The notes beneath the pieces were generated by a model. The model saw nothing but the letters and a program-made list of their open reading frames with translations, did no database searches and was not told the DNA's origin. From an uncultured Bacteroides sp. (GTDB lineage Bacteria; Bacteroidota; Bacteroidia; Chitinophagales; Chitinophagaceae): DNA of 64,000 bases. The stretch is from the NCBI GenBank assembly GCA_902168085.1, contig CABHOP010000049.1, forward strand, positions 1-64,000, written 5' to 3'. A program made the translations under genes and the position numbers. Position 1 is the first letter of the stretch. Each line of letters starts with the position of its first letter. This document shows positions 8,628-17,860 of this stretch, one piece after another.

Positions 8628-10922
8628 ATGCAAGATTACCTGAAGGGACTTAATGAAAAACAAAAGGAAGCCGTAGAACACCTGGACGGCCCCCTGATGA
8701 TAGTGGCCGGCGCCGGCAGCGGTAAAACAAAAGTACTGACTACCCGCATTGCCCACCTGATGCAGCATGGTGTGGATGCATTCAATATACTGGCGCTGAC
8801 CTTTACCAATAAGGCAGCTGCAGAGATGAAAGAGCGTATTGAAAAGATACTGGGCAATTCGGAAGCACGCAATTTATATATAGGAACCTTCCACTCTGTA
8901 TTTGCACGTATACTGCGTGCAGAAGCCAACAAGCTGGGATACCCCAACAACTTTACCATATACGATAGTGATGATGCAAAGAGCGTAGTAAAGAGCATCG
9001 TATCGGACATGAACCTGGACGATAAGCACTACAAGCCTGCGTATGTGTACAACCGTATATCAGCCGCGAAAAACGGCCTGATAGACCCGCGTGCTTACAA
9101 ACAGGATACTTTTATACAACAGGAAGATGCCCGCAGCAACCGCCCGTTGCTGGGAGATATTTACGAAGCCTATGCCATGCGTTGCTTCCGCAATGGGGCC
9201 ATGGATTTTGACGACCTGCTATTTAAGATGTATGAATTGCTCGTACGTTTTCCCGAAGTACTGGCAAAATACCAGCATCGTTTTCACTACATACTAATAG
9301 ATGAGTACCAGGATACCAACGTGGCCCAGTACCAGATCATAAAAATGCTGGGTGCCGTGCACGAGAACATATGCGTGGTAGGTGATGATGCGCAGAGTAT
9401 CTACTCCTTCCGCGGGGCGACCGTGCAGAACATATTACAGTTTGAAGAAGACTATGATGATGTGAAGGTGGTGAAGCTGGAGCAGAACTATCGTAGTACA
9501 CAATCGATACTGAATGTAGCGAACGAGGTGATAGCTAATAATAAGAACCAGATAAAGAAAGAACTGTGGACAGATAATACAGCAGGCGAAAAGATAACAC
9601 TGGTGCGCACGCAGACAGATAATGATGAGGGCAGGTTTGTGGCCGATGCCATTACAGAAATGAAACTGCGCAACCACTATGCGAATAAAGACTTTGTAAT
9701 ACTATATCGTACCAATGCGCAGAGCCGTTCTTTCGAGGAAAGCCTGAGGCGTATGAATATACCTTACAGGCTACTGGGGGGCGTATCCTTCTACCAACGT
9801 AAGGAGATAAAGGACTTCCTGGCTTATCTGCGCGTTATAGTAAACCCACAGGATGAAGAGAACCTGAAACGCATCATCAACTATCCTGCACGTGGTATTG
9901 GCAAAACCAGTATCGAAAGGGTGATCATAGCTGCGAATACCCATAACACTACCTTTTGGGAAATGCTGCATCAACCCGCAGCTACGGGCCTGAAGGGTGC
10001 AGCAGCTTCCGCTATCGAAGAATTTGTAACCCGCATGAAAAGCTTCCAGGTAATGCTGGAAAAACAGAATGCCTACGATGTAGCTTTTGCAGTGGGTAAG
10101 CATACGGGACTGGTACAAGAGCTGTATAATGACAAATCGGTAGAAGGGCTGGCGCGTTATGAAAATGTGCAGGAGCTTCTGAACTCCATAAAAGAATTTA
10201 CCGAAACGCCGGATGAAGAAGGTGAACTGCGTGAAAAAACACTGGGTAGTTACTTGCAGCAGATAACATTGCTGACGGACGCAGACAATAATAAAGATGA
10301 AAATTCGGATGTGGTGAAGCTGATGACCATACATGCGGCGAAAGGATTGGAGTTTCCATGTGTGTTTTCAGTAGGCCTGGAGGAAAATCTTTTCCCGAGT
10401 GCTATGAGCCTATACGACCGCTCAGACCTGGAAGAAGAACGGAGGCTTTTCTATGTGGCTATTACCCGTGCTAAAGAGCGCCTGTGGGTAACCTATGCCA
10501 ACAGCCGTTATCGCTTTGGCAACCTGGTGCAGAATGAGCCCAGCCGCTTTATAGATGAGATACCTGAAAAATACCTGGACCGCACCTTTACCGGTATCAA
10601 TAGCCGTGGTGCACAAGGTTCTGTAGGTGGTTTTGGCAAGTCGCTCAATCAGTCATTTGATAAAGTGCCATCGCTGAAAAAGCTGGCAGATAAACTGCAG
10701 CAGGCACCACCTGCAGAGCATAAACCAACATCTGACTTTAAAGCCGATGACCCGATGGCAATGGAAGTAGGTATGGAGGTAGAACATCTGAAGTTTGGCT
10801 TTGGAAAGATAACATCTGTAGAGGGTGGCGCTAACAACCGCATAGCTACCGTACAGTTCCAGGGAGGGCACGGGCAGAAGAAGATAATGTTAAATTATGC
10901 TAAAATCAGGATCGTGAAATAA
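8628..10922 (+). CDS. pcrA: ATP-dependent DNA helicase UvrD/PcrA
   Basis: SF1A 3'-5' helicase for nucleotide excision and mismatch repair and for clearing replication obstacles. Motif I AGAGSGKT (about residue 27), motif II DEYQDTN, the QNYRST motif, motif V/VI around HAAKGLEFP and VAITRAKERL are all present. A C-terminal Tudor-like segment (about 705-764, HLKFGFGKITSV) contacts RNA polymerase in PcrA homologues. Length 764 is normal. Divergent from batB; followed by the MuiA-like gene after a 65-base spacer that carries a large dyad. Confidence 0.93.
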   Translation: MQDYLKGLNEKQKEAVEHLDGPLMIVAGAGSGKTKVLTTRIAHLMQHGVDAFNILALTFTNKAAAEMKERIEKILGNSEARNLYIGTFHSVFARILRAEANKLGYPNNFTIYDSDDAKSVVKSIVSDMNLDDKHYKPAYVYNRISAAKNGLIDPRAYKQDTFIQQEDARSNRPLLGDIYEAYAMRCFRNGAMDFDDLLFKMYELLVRFPEVLAKYQHRFHYILIDEYQDTNVAQYQIIKMLGAVHENICVVGDDAQSIYSFRGATVQNILQFEEDYDDVKVVKLEQNYRSTQSILNVANEVIANNKNQIKKELWTDNTAGEKITLVRTQTDNDEGRFVADAITEMKLRNHYANKDFVILYRTNAQSRSFEESLRRMNIPYRLLGGVSFYQRKEIKDFLAYLRVIVNPQDEENLKRIINYPARGIGKTSIERVIIAANTHNTTFWEMLHQPAATGLKGAAASAIEEFVTRMKSFQVMLEKQNAYDVAFAVGKHTGLVQELYNDKSVEGLARYENVQELLNSIKEFTETPDEEGELREKTLGSYLQQITLLTDADNNKDENSDVVKLMTIHAAKGLEFPCVFSVGLEENLFPSAMSLYDRSDLEEERRLFYVAITRAKERLWVTYANSRYRFGNLVQNEPSRFIDEIPEKYLDRTFTGINSRGAQGSVGGFGKSLNQSFDKVPSLKKLADKLQQAPPAEHKPTSDFKADDPMAMEVGMEVEHLKFGFGKITSVEGGANNRIATVQFQGGHGQKKIMLNYAKIRIVK

Positions 10923-10928
10923 AAATAC

Positions 10929-10985
10929 ATTCGTTGTTTTATGGAATCTGCATGTTCTTTGCACCATTACCATAAAACAGCGAAT
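10929..10985. repeat. 16-bp inverted repeat in front of the MuiA-like gene
   Basis: The arms 10929-10944 (ATTCGTTGTTTTATGG) and 10970-10985 pair over 16 positions with a single T-G wobble; the 25-base spacer contains a TTCTTTGC promoter-like box. The right arm ends two bases before the ATG. No T-run follows, so it is not a simple terminator. It could be an operator around a promoter or an mRNA hairpin that hides the start codon. Confidence 0.75.
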
Positions 10986-10987
10986 CT

Positions 10988-12595
10988 ATGAATGTTAAGA
11001 AGATCCTCGTCGCGTTGATAGTTTTATATAGCAACGCATTATACGCACAAACACGCCAGAAGGTTGACATTACGCATGCTACCGTATTCCTTAGCGGGGC
11101 AGAACTATTGGGTAATGCCAAAGTAAACCTGCCATCGGGCGAAAGTGAAATACTATTTACCAATGTAGCAGGCAATGTGAACCAGCAAAGCCTCAATATA
11201 GGTGCCGATAACGGCGTAGTCATCCAGTCGGCCACATTCCAGAACAACTACCTGGAAGCACAAACACTTTCGCCAAGGGCCAAGGCGTTGAAAGATAGCA
11301 TAGAAAGAGTAGAGGCATCGCGCGCCGGTACCAACAATATGTTATTGGTAGTGAACGAGCAGATAGACCTGATGTCTAAAAACAAGCAAGTATCTGGCAC
11401 CAGCACCGGCCTTTCTGTAGCAGAATTGCAAAAGATGCTGGACCTGGTGAAAAGCAGGCTGAATGGTTTGCTGAATGAGAAAGATAAACTGACCGCCAGC
11501 CTGAAAAAAACAGATGAAAGCCTGGCACTGCTGCGCATGCAGTTTGAAGAAGAGAAGCGCAAAGACTTTCAGCCGGGTGGACAACTGCTGGTAAAATTCT
11601 ATGCACCACGCGCTACGGCTTCCAGCATCAGCATATCTTATGTAGTGCCCAATGCGGGCTGGTCGCCATCGTACGACCTAAGGGTAGAAAACCTGTCGGC
11701 ACCCGTAAAATTGTTTTATAAAGCCAATGTGTACCAGAACAGTGGTGTGAAATGGGATAATGTAAAAGTGAGCCTTTCTACCGGTAACCCTAATGAAGGG
11801 GCGCAGGCACCTGTATTGAATCCCTGGTACCTGTCTTTTTATGAACCAAGGCCTTATGGTGAAGGTTATCTAAACGAGGTGAATGTACGCGCATATAAAA
11901 AGCCCCTGGCAGCACCGCAAGCTGAAGCTGCGATGGATAAGTCAATGACAGCAGGTACTATGAATAATTATGTACAGGTAGATAACAGTGGTATTAACAC
12001 CACCTTCGATATTGACCTGCCCTATACCATACCAAGCGATGGGCAGGCGCACATAATAGCCGTGAAAACATATGAGCTGCCTGCAACCTATCGTTACTAC
12101 GCAGCGCCTAAGCTGGACCGCGATGCCTTCCTGCAGGCACAACTAACCAACTGGGAAGACCTGAACCTGATACCGGCTACTACCAATATCTTTTATGAAG
12201 GCAGCTACGTAGGACAGGGCTATATAGATGTGCGCAATGTAAAAGATACCATGACCATATCGCTGGGCAGGGATAAGAAAATAGTAGTGCGTCGCGAAAG
12301 GGATAAAGAACTGCGCAGCGTGAAAACTATAGGCAGCAATGTGCGTGAAACATTTGTGTACACTATAACGATACGCAACACCCGTAAAGAAGCAGTGGAT
12401 GTAACCATCATGGATCAGCTACCGGTGAGCAATGATAAAGACATAGTGATAGAGGATACCGATATAAATGGTGGCGAACTGGAAGCAGCAACCGGCGCGG
12501 TGAAATGGGTGGTGAAACTGAAACCTAATGAAACGAAGAAGATAAACATCGGCTTTACGGTGAAATACCCTAAGGGCAAAATACTAAACCTGTAA
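10988..12595 (+). CDS. MuiA-family protein (DUF4140/DUF4139)
   Basis: Secreted protein of the mucoidy-inhibitor-A family, whose biochemical role is unknown. Signal peptide (about 1-20, ending LYAQ), an N-terminal DUF4140 domain (about 24-115, beginning at the short conserved HATVFLSGAEL), a coiled coil (about 95-190) and a C-terminal DUF4139 beta domain (about 200-530). Length 535 is typical. Terminated by a strong hairpin shared with the convergent DUF4783 gene. The name refers to suppression of mucoidy when expressed in E. coli; a role in envelope polysaccharide here would be inference only. Confidence 0.8.
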   Translation: MNVKKILVALIVLYSNALYAQTRQKVDITHATVFLSGAELLGNAKVNLPSGESEILFTNVAGNVNQQSLNIGADNGVVIQSATFQNNYLEAQTLSPRAKALKDSIERVEASRAGTNNMLLVVNEQIDLMSKNKQVSGTSTGLSVAELQKMLDLVKSRLNGLLNEKDKLTASLKKTDESLALLRMQFEEEKRKDFQPGGQLLVKFYAPRATASSISISYVVPNAGWSPSYDLRVENLSAPVKLFYKANVYQNSGVKWDNVKVSLSTGNPNEGAQAPVLNPWYLSFYEPRPYGEGYLNEVNVRAYKKPLAAPQAEAAMDKSMTAGTMNNYVQVDNSGINTTFDIDLPYTIPSDGQAHIIAVKTYELPATYRYYAAPKLDRDAFLQAQLTNWEDLNLIPATTNIFYEGSYVGQGYIDVRNVKDTMTISLGRDKKIVVRRERDKELRSVKTIGSNVRETFVYTITIRNTRKEAVDVTIMDQLPVSNDKDIVIEDTDINGGELEAATGAVKWVVKLKPNETKKINIGFTVKYPKGKILNL

Positions 12596-12613
12596 CAGGC
12601 AGGCATATCATAG

Positions 12614-12643
12614 AAAAGGCCCCGTAAATTGCGGGGCCTTTTT
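12614..12643. terminator. Bidirectional terminator, MuiA-like / DUF4783 genes
   Basis: Perfect stem AAAAGGCCCCG with CGGGGCCTTTT around a 7-base loop, followed by T-runs in both directions; serves two convergent genes. Confidence 0.9.
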
Positions 12644-12648
12644 CTTAT

Positions 12649-13047
12649 TTATTTTTCCTGTTTTTCAAACCTTATTTCGCGGAGCAGGTAGCTATCTTCT
12701 TTTTGTTTCATCACCAGGTATATCTGGAAATTGCCATTGGAAGTTTGCAGGGTGCCTACTGCGTATTTAGAGCTTTCGCCTGAAGAACCGGCCTGGCGAA
12801 CGGTAAATTCTTTCACTTGGTTTTTGCTGAAGAAGTCTTTTAATACCATTTCAGCCTGCGCTTTACTGTAAATAGATTGATTATTGCTGACCGTGATGGC
12901 AACTGTATTATCGAAATACTTAGCTATCGTAGTGACATTGCCACTGCGCAAGCTATTGGCCACATCTTCCAGCGCCTGTGCTTTTACAGCAAGCGTAGAG
13001 AACGTGAGTAATATGTATAGAAGTACGTTTTTGTAAAATTGTTTCAT
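12649..13047 (-). CDS. DUF4783 secreted protein
   Basis: Small exported protein of a Bacteroidota-specific family with an NTF2-like fold. Signal peptide (about 1-24, ending VKAQ) and about 105 mature residues with the family's AKYFDNTVAI and SKAQAE segments. The frame can open seven codons earlier at a GTG, but ATG 13047 gives a normal signal peptide. Function unknown. Monocistronic, between the MuiA-like gene and gpmI. Confidence 0.75.
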   Translation of the reverse strand: MKQFYKNVLLYILLTFSTLAVKAQALEDVANSLRSGNVTTIAKYFDNTVAITVSNNQSIYSKAQAEMVLKDFFSKNQVKEFTVRQAGSSGESSKYAVGTLQTSNGNFQIYLVMKQKEDSYLLREIRFEKQEK

Positions 13048-13204
13048 CGGCAACCGCTTCAAAGTCACTTATCAACATATTCACATCAAAAAACCTGCCA
13101 AAAAGCATGATTTTTTAACTTTTCGTTTAAAGATTGTGAAAATAACGATAAAATCTCATTATTTTAAATAACTATTTATAATATAAGTTAAGAGTTAATA
13201 ATCA

Positions 13205-13236
13205 TTTCATGCATCCACGGGCATGCTATAATTTTG
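13205..13236 (+). promoter_or_regulatory. Putative gpmI promoter
   Basis: TTTC at 13205-13208 and the exact -7 box TAATTTTG at 13229-13236, 20 bases apart. The predicted transcript start falls on or within a few bases of ATG 13242, so the message may be leaderless. Confidence 0.5.
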
Positions 13237-13241
13237 CAGGC

Positions 13242-14768
13242 ATGTCGAAAAAAGCAATGCTTATAATAATGGACGGCTGGGGGCACGGACAAGTACCTGC
13301 TGCTGATGCCATTGCAAATGCACATACACCTTTCGTAAAATCGCTATATAATAAATATCCCAATACAGAATTAGTGACTTATGGCGAAGCTGTAGGATTG
13401 CCGGACGGACAAATGGGCAACTCTGAAGTGGGCCACCTGAACCTGGGTGCAGGCCGTATTGTGTACCAGGAACTGCAACGCATCAATGTAGCTGTGCGCG
13501 ATGGCGAATTGGCGACGAATGCTGTATTCTTGAATGCATTGGAAACAGCCCGGCTGCAGAATAAAACACTACACCTGATAGGGCTTGTGAGCGATGGTGG
13601 CGTGCACTCGCACATCAATCACCTGAAGGCGATGTGTACACTGGCAAATAAGCAAGGCGTAGCACGTGTAGCCGTACATGCTTTTACCGATGGGCGCGAT
13701 ACCGACCCGAAAAGCGGGTATGACTACCTGAAAGACTTGCAAGACCACCTGGTGATAAGCAATGGATTTATAGCCACGGTATGCGGCAGGTATTATGCCA
13801 TGGACCGCGATAAGCGCTGGGAGCGGGTAAAAGTGGCCTACGATGCATTGGTAAATGGCGTGGGTAATCATACACAAGATGTTATAGCTGCCGTAAACCA
13901 ATCGTACGAAGCGGATATTACCGACGAGTTTATAAAACCCATCATTGCCTGCAATCATGAAGGCACGCCACTGGCTACGATACAGGATGGCGACGTGGTG
14001 ATATGTTTCAACTTCAGGACCGACCGCTGCCGCGAAATAACAATAGCACTGACACAAGAGGCATTCCCCGAGCAGCAAATGCACCCACTGAACCTGCATT
14101 ATGTGACTATGACAGAATATGATAAAACCTATAAGAATGTAGGGGTACTATTCCATAATGATAACCTGAACAATACACTGGGTGAAGTGCTGGCTACTAA
14201 TGGCAGGAAGCAGATACGCATAGCGGAAACTGAAAAATACCCGCACGTTACCTTCTTCTTTTCAGGCGGCAGGGAAGTGCCGTTTGAAGGGGAAAGCCGT
14301 ATCATGGCTCCATCGCCCAAGGATGTGCCGACCTACGACCTGAAGCCTGAGATGAGTGCTTATGATATAACCAATGCCATCATACCGGAGATACAAAAAC
14401 AATCGGCAGATTTTATATGCCTGAACTTTGCTAATGCTGATATGGTAGGGCACACCGGGGTATGGACCGCTGCTATAAAAGCCGCAGAAACAGTAGATAA
14501 CTGTGTATCGCAGATAGTGCCTGCTGCATTGGAAAACGGTTATGCCGTATTTCTGACTGCTGACCACGGTAATTCAGACTACCTGGTAAATGAAGATGGT
14601 TCTCCCAATACAGCACATACGACCAACCCTGTGCCGCTGTTTGTAATATCGAACGATTATCATGGAGGTGTACGCCCCGGCAAACTGGGCGATATAGCGC
14701 CTACCATACTGCACTATATGGGTATAACAATACCTGTGGAAATGACAGGGAATATCTTAATTGATTAG
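13242..14768 (+). CDS. gpmI: 2,3-bisphosphoglycerate-independent phosphoglycerate mutase
   Basis: Glycolytic interconversion of 3- and 2-phosphoglycerate, manganese-dependent, cytoplasmic. Alkaline-phosphatase-fold metal site DGWG near the N-terminus, catalytic Ser at about residue 61 in NSEVGHLNLGAGR, later metal residues in NFANADMVGHTG and TADHGNSD. Length 508 is standard. The frame extends 11 codons upstream to an ATG at 13209, but that stretch overlaps the promoter and does not match the family; MSKKAMLIIMDGWG is the usual N-terminus. Confidence 0.95.
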   Translation: MSKKAMLIIMDGWGHGQVPAADAIANAHTPFVKSLYNKYPNTELVTYGEAVGLPDGQMGNSEVGHLNLGAGRIVYQELQRINVAVRDGELATNAVFLNALETARLQNKTLHLIGLVSDGGVHSHINHLKAMCTLANKQGVARVAVHAFTDGRDTDPKSGYDYLKDLQDHLVISNGFIATVCGRYYAMDRDKRWERVKVAYDALVNGVGNHTQDVIAAVNQSYEADITDEFIKPIIACNHEGTPLATIQDGDVVICFNFRTDRCREITIALTQEAFPEQQMHPLNLHYVTMTEYDKTYKNVGVLFHNDNLNNTLGEVLATNGRKQIRIAETEKYPHVTFFFSGGREVPFEGESRIMAPSPKDVPTYDLKPEMSAYDITNAIIPEIQKQSADFICLNFANADMVGHTGVWTAAIKAAETVDNCVSQIVPAALENGYAVFLTADHGNSDYLVNEDGSPNTAHTTNPVPLFVISNDYHGGVRPGKLGDIAPTILHYMGITIPVEMTGNILID

Positions 14769-14782
14769 TTATAAATAGTTAT

Positions 14783-14819
14783 TAAAAAGAAGGAGCGATT
14801 GTATCGCTCCTTTCTTTTT
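14783..14819. terminator. Bidirectional terminator, gpmI / envC-like
   Basis: AAAAAG, then stem GGAGCGAT with ATCGCTCC extended by A/T pairs, 3-base loop and a T-rich tail; convergent genes on both sides. Confidence 0.85.
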
Positions 14820-14832
14820 AATGCTTTGTTGT

Positions 14833-16266
14833 TTATCGTGCTATCCATGTTTCCGGGTTTTGCCGGGTAGTACCTTTCCATATTTGAAGGTTAATGATCG
14901 ACTCCCCTTCTTCATTCATGCTCACTTTACCTATTTGTTGTTTGATGTTCACTTTGTCTCCCGCCTTTACAGTCACACTTTCCAGCATAGAGTATAATGT
15001 GTAATAATTACCATGCGTTATCATAACATTCCAGTTGCGACCGGGGATATAAAACACCCTGGCAACCTCACCTTCAAATATAGCGCGTGCGGTGGCACCG
15101 TGATTTGTACTGATATCTATACCATAGTTTTCCAGCTCTACCTTGGTAGCAATGGCGTGGTGATATTTACCAAAACCTTGTGACACAAAGCCCTTTTCAA
15201 CCGGCCATGGCAATCGGCCGCGGTTGCTTTCAAAACTATTGGAAAGCGCATTAGCTTCGGGGGTTAAAGAGTAATTATAGTTTTTAGGAGTGGGCTTAGG
15301 TGCTGCGGGGCTAGTAGCAGCCGGTGTGGTTTTAGGCGCATTGTTGTTAGCCACTACATTCGACTTGCTATTAGTATTTGTACGGTTATTGCCCATATTA
15401 ATTGGGCCTTCTGTCGGCCTGGTAGAGCCTACTGCAACTTTACTGGTATTTTGCGCTGCTGCAGCTTTTGCGGCTTCTTCCTGTTTGCGGCGTTCTTCTT
15501 CAGCCCTGCGCTTAGCTTCTTCTTCAGCTTTCTTACGTGCTATTTCTATCTCGCGGCGGATGATTTCCTGCACTGCACGGTCCAGCTGCTTGGTAGCTTT
15601 TTTATCTTTTTCAATTTGTGCTATCAATTCTTTTTCCCTGCCTTTCAATTCCCTGACTACCTGGTCTGTTTCATTTGTTTCCTTCTGTATCTCTAACTTT
15701 TGTTTTTCTTCAGTGGTCAGCAGCATGTCTTTTTCTGACTTCTGTGCATTCAGCACATCTATCTTTTTTACAATAATGCCTTGAGTGATGCGTATCTGGT
15801 CGGCTTGTTGTTTGCGGTAATCGCGATACTTTTTAAGGTATTTTGCCCTGCGAAGCCCTTCATTAAAATTGCTGGCAGAAAAGATGAAGGCCAGCATATT
15901 ATAAGAACTGCGGCTGCGGTATGCATACCGTATTGACTGCGCATACCTTGCTTTTAATATCTCAAGATTTTGTTTTAATGTACTTACTTCCTGGGTAGAT
16001 GTCTGGATGTTATTGTTAATCTGCCCGATTTCCTGGTTGATATTACCAATAAGACGCTGGCGTTCTTTCAGCTTGCTTTGCAGGGCGCGCAGCTGGCCCA
16101 TTGTAGCATTCTTGTCTTTCTTAGTAGCTTCCAGTTGTTGCTGGGTTTCTTTAATAGATTCCATAATACTCTGCCTGCGCTTTTCCAGTTCAGCCTTAGT
16201 AGGCTGTTGCTGTGCAAAAACCGGCATTGCCAGTAATATGGATATGATGAGTGCGGTTATACGCAT
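14833..16266 (-). CDS. EnvC-like murein hydrolase activator (degenerate LytM)
   Basis: Periplasmic protein with a signal peptide (about 1-18, ending VFAQ), a long coiled coil (about 20-250, Lys/Glu/Arg/Gln-rich), a low-complexity Ala/Pro/Thr/Asn linker (about 255-335) and a C-terminal LytM/M23 domain (about 350-477). The zinc site is lost: the first ligand region reads NYGID instead of HxGxD (about residue 379) and the final HxH reads NLQ (about 459). This matches EnvC and NlpD, whose inactive LytM domains activate amidases at division. Involvement in cell separation is therefore likely; direct hydrolase activity is unlikely. A good -7 box lies 29 bases upstream. Confidence 0.82.
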   Translation of the reverse strand: MRITALIISILLAMPVFAQQQPTKAELEKRRQSIMESIKETQQQLEATKKDKNATMGQLRALQSKLKERQRLIGNINQEIGQINNNIQTSTQEVSTLKQNLEILKARYAQSIRYAYRSRSSYNMLAFIFSASNFNEGLRRAKYLKKYRDYRKQQADQIRITQGIIVKKIDVLNAQKSEKDMLLTTEEKQKLEIQKETNETDQVVRELKGREKELIAQIEKDKKATKQLDRAVQEIIRREIEIARKKAEEEAKRRAEEERRKQEEAAKAAAAQNTSKVAVGSTRPTEGPINMGNNRTNTNSKSNVVANNNAPKTTPAATSPAAPKPTPKNYNYSLTPEANALSNSFESNRGRLPWPVEKGFVSQGFGKYHHAIATKVELENYGIDISTNHGATARAIFEGEVARVFYIPGRNWNVMITHGNYYTLYSMLESVTVKAGDKVNIKQQIGKVSMNEEGESIINLQIWKGTTRQNPETWIAR

Positions 16267-16294
16267 TAAATGATACGCCTTAATTGATAAGCAA

Positions 16295-16302
16295 CAAAAA
16301 TA
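16295..16302 (-). promoter_or_regulatory. Putative envC-like promoter, -7 box
   Basis: Minus strand TATTTTTG, an exact TAnnTTTG match and the same octamer as in front of adk; leader of about 23 bases. Confidence 0.5.
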
Positions 16303-16434
16303 GCCAAATATCCCACCGTTATTACCCCTGTGTATAGTTTTAAGATGATTTTAAATATTTTGATATGTAAAATGATACCGCATGTTTTTTAATGCAGCAC
16401 TATTATCTTTTCTTTGTTTCCAAATTAACACAGT

Positions 16435-17310
16435 ATGTTATACTCGATGACCGGTTTTGGCCGTGCAGAAGCTACCATTAATGGCAGACAGGTAGTAGTA
16501 GAAATGAAATCGCTGAACGGTAAACAGTTTGACATCGTAACCAAGCTTCCCCCCATCATACGCTCCTACGAGCTGGATATACGCAACCTGCTAAACAGCA
16601 TACTGATGCGTGGTACCATAGACCTTACCATAGCCATCAAACAAGAAGGCGCTACCAAGCCCATGACAGTAAATACAGGGCTTGCTGTGTTTTACTACCA
16701 GAGCATGCAGCAGATAGCCAAAGAAATAGGCATACCTGAAGAAAACGTATTATCGACCCTGATGCGCATGCCGGAAGTAGTAGCACCGGAACAAGATGTG
16801 ATACCTGAAGATGAATGGCTGCAAATAAAGCAAGTGATAGAGCAGGCTGCACGTGGGCTGATGGAGCATCGCAAGCATGAAGGCGAAGCGCTGCATAAGG
16901 ATCTGCACAACCGCATCAACAGGATAGAAGAACTATTGCAAGAGATACTGCCGCTGGAAGGGCAACGTACTGAAAAGATACGCACGCGCATCATGCAATC
17001 GCTGCAGGATATGGTAGGTGCAGACAATGTGGACCCGAACCGCTTTGAGCAGGAAATGATATACTATATAGAACGTATAGATTTTTCGGAAGAAAAAATA
17101 AGGCTAAAACAGCACTGCCAGTATTTCCATACCACAGTGGAAAAACAAGGCATCAGCAAAGGAAAGGTGCTGGGCTTCATACTGCAGGAAGTAGGCCGTG
17201 AGATAAATACACTGGGTTCCAAGGCGAATCATGCGGAGATACAGCAATTGGTCATCAATATGAAAGATGAGCTGGAAAAGGCGAAAGAGCAAGTGCTGAA
17301 TATCTTGTAA
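16435..17310 (+). CDS. yicC: YicC-family endoribonuclease
   Basis: YicC N-terminal domain (starts MTGFGRAE, family hallmark) and C-terminal DUF1732 (about 205-291, ending in the usual EVGREINTLGSKAN segment). YicC proteins are endoribonucleases; some act on small RNAs. Length 291 is normal. It is followed at 41 bases by gldH, which has its own promoter box overlapping the intervening gap. Confidence 0.9.
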   Translation: MLYSMTGFGRAEATINGRQVVVEMKSLNGKQFDIVTKLPPIIRSYELDIRNLLNSILMRGTIDLTIAIKQEGATKPMTVNTGLAVFYYQSMQQIAKEIGIPEENVLSTLMRMPEVVAPEQDVIPEDEWLQIKQVIEQAARGLMEHRKHEGEALHKDLHNRINRIEELLQEILPLEGQRTEKIRTRIMQSLQDMVGADNVDPNRFEQEMIYYIERIDFSEEKIRLKQHCQYFHTTVEKQGISKGKVLGFILQEVGREINTLGSKANHAEIQQLVINMKDELEKAKEQVLNIL

Positions 17311-17319
17311 CCATAAGTT

Positions 17320-17327
17320 TATCTTTG
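17320..17327 (+). promoter_or_regulatory. Putative gldH promoter, -7 box
   Basis: TATCTTTG followed by CAAC, an exact TAnnTTTG match with a leader of about 20 bases before ATG 17352. The TTG inside this box could be mistaken for a start codon. Confidence 0.5.
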
Positions 17328-17351
17328 CAACATCTATCAAGCTGTCTATAC

Positions 17352-17849
17352 ATGTTTCGTACTATCTGGGGTATCGTGTTTTTTTGTGTGGCATCAGGAA
17401 TGGCCGGTTGCCTGCCATCGCCTTATTACCAAAAGGAGCATACGATACCTAAAAACGCATGGGATAATACGTTCCGTCCTTCTTTCAAATTTGATGTAAC
17501 GGATACGAATGCACGCTACAACCTGTTTTTTCTTATAAGACATACGGAAGCATATCCTTATTCTAATATATGGGTATGGATATATACCAAAGCCCCGGGC
17601 GATAGTGTATTTCAAAAAGCACGTATAGAGATACCACTGGCAGAACCTGGCGGTAAATGGATGGGGCGCGGCATGGGTGCTATATGGGAACAACGGATGC
17701 CTATATCGAACGACGGTGATACAATAATGCTTCGCAAAAAAGGAACCTGGGAAATAAGACTGGAGCAGAATATGCGGGTTAATCCATTACCGGAAATAAT
17801 GCAGGTAGGCTTGCGGATAGAGAAAAAACCTTTGGCCGACAACAGATAA
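17352..17849 (+). CDS. gldH: Gliding motility lipoprotein GldH
   Basis: Lipoprotein required for gliding in Flavobacterium. N-terminal hydrophobic stretch and lipobox ending in Cys (GMAGC, about residue 19), then a beta-rich domain with the family segments YNLFFLIRHTEAYPY and NIWVWI. Length 165 after start correction to ATG 17352. Followed after 11 bases by a sensor kinase gene, so probably one operon. GldH is also found in non-gliding Bacteroidota, so gliding is not proven. Confidence 0.85.
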   Translation: MFRTIWGIVFFCVASGMAGCLPSPYYQKEHTIPKNAWDNTFRPSFKFDVTDTNARYNLFFLIRHTEAYPYSNIWVWIYTKAPGDSVFQKARIEIPLAEPGGKWMGRGMGAIWEQRMPISNDGDTIMLRKKGTWEIRLEQNMRVNPLPEIMQVGLRIEKKPLADNR

Positions 17850-17860
17850 TACCGGGACCT

